Assembly (NCBI RefSeq): GCF_003284895.1
Contig: NZ_QMDV01000003.1
Span: 188,501 to 252,500 of the forward strand
DNA from: Pontibacter arcticus
GTDB lineage: Bacteria > Bacteroidota > Bacteroidia > Cytophagales > Hymenobacteraceae
Direction of reading: 5' to 3'
Length of the DNA: 64,000 nt
In this document: piece by piece, positions 62,497-64,000 of the stretch
Layout: the number at the start of each line of letters is the position of its first letter
Numbering within the stretch: the first letter of the stretch is position 1
The notes under the pieces: model-generated
The model's input: the letters and a program-made list of their open reading frames with translations, nothing else
Databases searched by the model: none
What the model was told of the DNA's origin: nothing
Made by a program: the position numbers and the translations under genes

Positions 62497-64000
62497 ATGC
62501 CTGACATCATACATTTACTACCCGATTTTCTTGCCAACCAGATTGCCGCCGGCGAGGTGGTGCAGCGCCCTGCCTCGGTAGTAAAAGAATTGCTCGAAAA
62601 CGCCATCGATGCTAATGCAACCGCTGTGCAACTGATTGTGAAAGAAGCGGGCAAGCAACTGGTACAGGTGGTGGATAACGGCGCCGGCATGTCTGAAACG
62701 GATGCCCGTATGTGTTTCGAGCGGCACGCTACTTCCAAAATAAGCACCACCGAAGATCTTTTCCGCATCCGCACCATGGGTTTCAGGGGCGAGGCCATGG
62801 CCTCTATCGCCGCTGTAGCGCAGGTAGAAATGAAAACCCGGCTCCATACTTCGGATACAGGTGTACGCCTGATGATTGAAGGCTCTGCCGTTACGTTACA
62901 CGAACCGGCGGCTGTGCCCGCGGGTACGTCTATCGCCGTTAAAAATCTTTTCTTTAATGTACCGGCCCGCCGCAACTTCCTGAAAACAAACGCTGTGGAG
63001 ATGCGTCATATCCTGGACGAGTTTCAGCGGGTGGCTTTGTCTTATCCTGAAATTGCTTTCTCGCTGCACCACAACGATACCGAAGTATTTAATTTACCGG
63101 CCACCAAACTGAGCCAGCGCATCATCGGCATCTTCGGAAGCAATTACAAAGAGCAAATGGCTTACTGCGAGGAAGATACCAACTTCCTGAATGTGCGGGG
63201 CTATATCGGGAAACCGGAGTTTGCACGCAAAACACGCGGCGAACAATTCTTTTTCGTGAACAACCGTTTTGTGAAAAGCGGCTACCTGCACCATGCGGTT
63301 ACCACGGCGTTCGAAGGTTTATTGCCAAAAGACAGCCATCCGTTTTATGTGCTCTTTATTGATATTGAACCCGAGAAGATCGATATAAACGTACACCCGA
63401 CCAAAACCGAAATTAAGTTTGAGGACGAGAAAACGGTATACGCCATTGTACATGCAGCAGTCCGGAAAGCGTTGGGCGCGCACAATATTGCACCGTCACT
63501 GGATTTTGACGGCGACGTGAATTTTGCCCCTTTGCAGCCGATCCGGATACAGGGCGGAAGTATAAATGAGTTCGACACCGAAAGCCATCACAATAGTTTT
63601 CCGGGGTTAACGATGCCGGCCACAGCCAAACGGGCTACTTCCAAGGGATGGGACCAACTCTATGAGCCTGTACACAAACCGCAGCACCACGAAGAAGAAA
63701 GTTATACTTCGGCCAGCTCCGGAATGGGCTTGCTGGACGATACCTTTGCCACTGAAACCACGACGGCTACGAACAAAGCTGTTCAGATTCATCAGAAATA
63801 CTTGCTGGTACAGGTAAAATCCGGGATGATGATCATTGACCAGCAGGCAGCGCAGGAACGCATCCTGTATGAAAAGTATAAAGCCCTGCTGCAAAAGAAA
63901 GCTGTGATCTCGCAGGCCTTGCTTTTCCCGCAGACCATTGACCTTTCGCCTTCGGATGCAGTGCTGATAAAAGAACTGGCCGGTGAGTTTAAGGAAATGG
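62497..64000 (+). CDS. mutL: DNA mismatch repair protein MutL, 5' part
   Basis: The frame opens at ATG 62497 and is still open at the right edge, so about 501 codons are visible. It begins M-P-D-I-I-H-L-L-P, with the GHKL ATPase motifs V-V-K-E-L-L-E-N-A-I-D-A, D-N-G-A-G-M, and T-M-G-F-R-G-E-A. After residue 330 the linker begins, and the final visible sequence is the start of the C-terminal dimerisation domain. MutL couples mismatch recognition by MutS to strand incision. Whether the C-terminal endonuclease motif is present cannot be seen. Confidence 0.95.
   Translation, partial: MPDIIHLLPDFLANQIAAGEVVQRPASVVKELLENAIDANATAVQLIVKEAGKQLVQVVDNGAGMSETDARMCFERHATSKISTTEDLFRIRTMGFRGEAMASIAAVAQVEMKTRLHTSDTGVRLMIEGSAVTLHEPAAVPAGTSIAVKNLFFNVPARRNFLKTNAVEMRHILDEFQRVALSYPEIAFSLHHNDTEVFNLPATKLSQRIIGIFGSNYKEQMAYCEEDTNFLNVRGYIGKPEFARKTRGEQFFFVNNRFVKSGYLHHAVTTAFEGLLPKDSHPFYVLFIDIEPEKIDINVHPTKTEIKFEDEKTVYAIVHAAVRKALGAHNIAPSLDFDGDVNFAPLQPIRIQGGSINEFDTESHHNSFPGLTMPATAKRATSKGWDQLYEPVHKPQHHEEESYTSASSGMGLLDDTFATETTTATNKAVQIHQKYLLVQVKSGMMIIDQQAAQERILYEKYKALLQKKAVISQALLFPQTIDLSPSDAVLIKELAGEFKEM

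Overview
The window reads as chromosomal DNA of a Bacteroidota member, most likely a Cytophagales/Hymenobacteraceae (Pontibacter-like) organism. The clues are an S46 dipeptidyl-peptidase, an Oar-type TonB-dependent receptor, a DUF5687 ABC exporter, a fused phosphoserine phosphatase/phosphoglycerate dehydrogenase, bacillithiol synthesis (BshA), PorV-like and helix-hairpin-helix barrel proteins, and occasional TAnnTTTG promoter boxes. The genus is a guess. There is no phage, plasmid or CRISPR array. Gene content is mostly housekeeping and envelope functions.

Layout. 1-8 kb: end of a transglutaminase-like protein, a GNAT acetyltransferase, a two-gene outer-membrane operon, a REP-associated tyrosine transposase (RAYT) inside a symmetric pair of REP arrays, and the S46 peptidase. 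8-19 kb: yidD, a DUF5687 ABC exporter, a beta-helix lipoprotein, an alpha/beta hydrolase, an sdpRI-like regulator/membrane pair with its own operator, isoaspartyl peptidase, a thioredoxin-fold protein lacking the second Cys, and a HEAT-cyclophilin lipoprotein. 19-31 kb: an MFS transporter, cysE-cysK, tRNA-Ala(GGC), the large receptor, an NlpC/P60 lipoprotein, glcD and a haloalkane-dehalogenase-like hydrolase. 31.8-41 kb: a surface-glycan locus (asnB, ugd, UDP-xylose synthase, four glycosyltransferases), part of it clearly AT-richer than its surroundings. 41-54 kb: a TPR protein, an M42 peptidase, a membrane pyrophosphatase, hpt-adk-obg, grpE-dnaJ, a NatAB-like exporter, ChaN and an IscA/ErpA-type protein. 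54-64 kb: a small membrane protein, serC-like and serB-serA genes, bshA, a GH3-beta-lactamase fusion and the 5' part of mutL.

How the genes connect. Serine synthesis (serB-serA fusion and a serC-like aminotransferase), serine to cysteine (cysE-cysK) and the first step of bacillithiol synthesis (bshA) are all present, giving a nearly continuous route from 3-phosphoglycerate to the thiol cofactor. ugd and the UDP-xylose synthase supply UDP-glucuronate and UDP-xylose to the adjacent glycosyltransferases.

The strongest unexplained signal is not a gene. The heptamer AAGTATA (TATACTT on the other strand, with a common AAGTATG variant) is scattered through the window at a density far above chance, inside genes and between them. 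It also occurs as head-to-tail tandems, as perfect palindromes and as inverted pairs that form hairpins after genes. It behaves like a highly iterated genomic word, comparable in style to HIP1, DNA-uptake sequences or Chi. A second unexplained signal is an approximately 80-bp double-hairpin intergenic element present in two opposite orientations.
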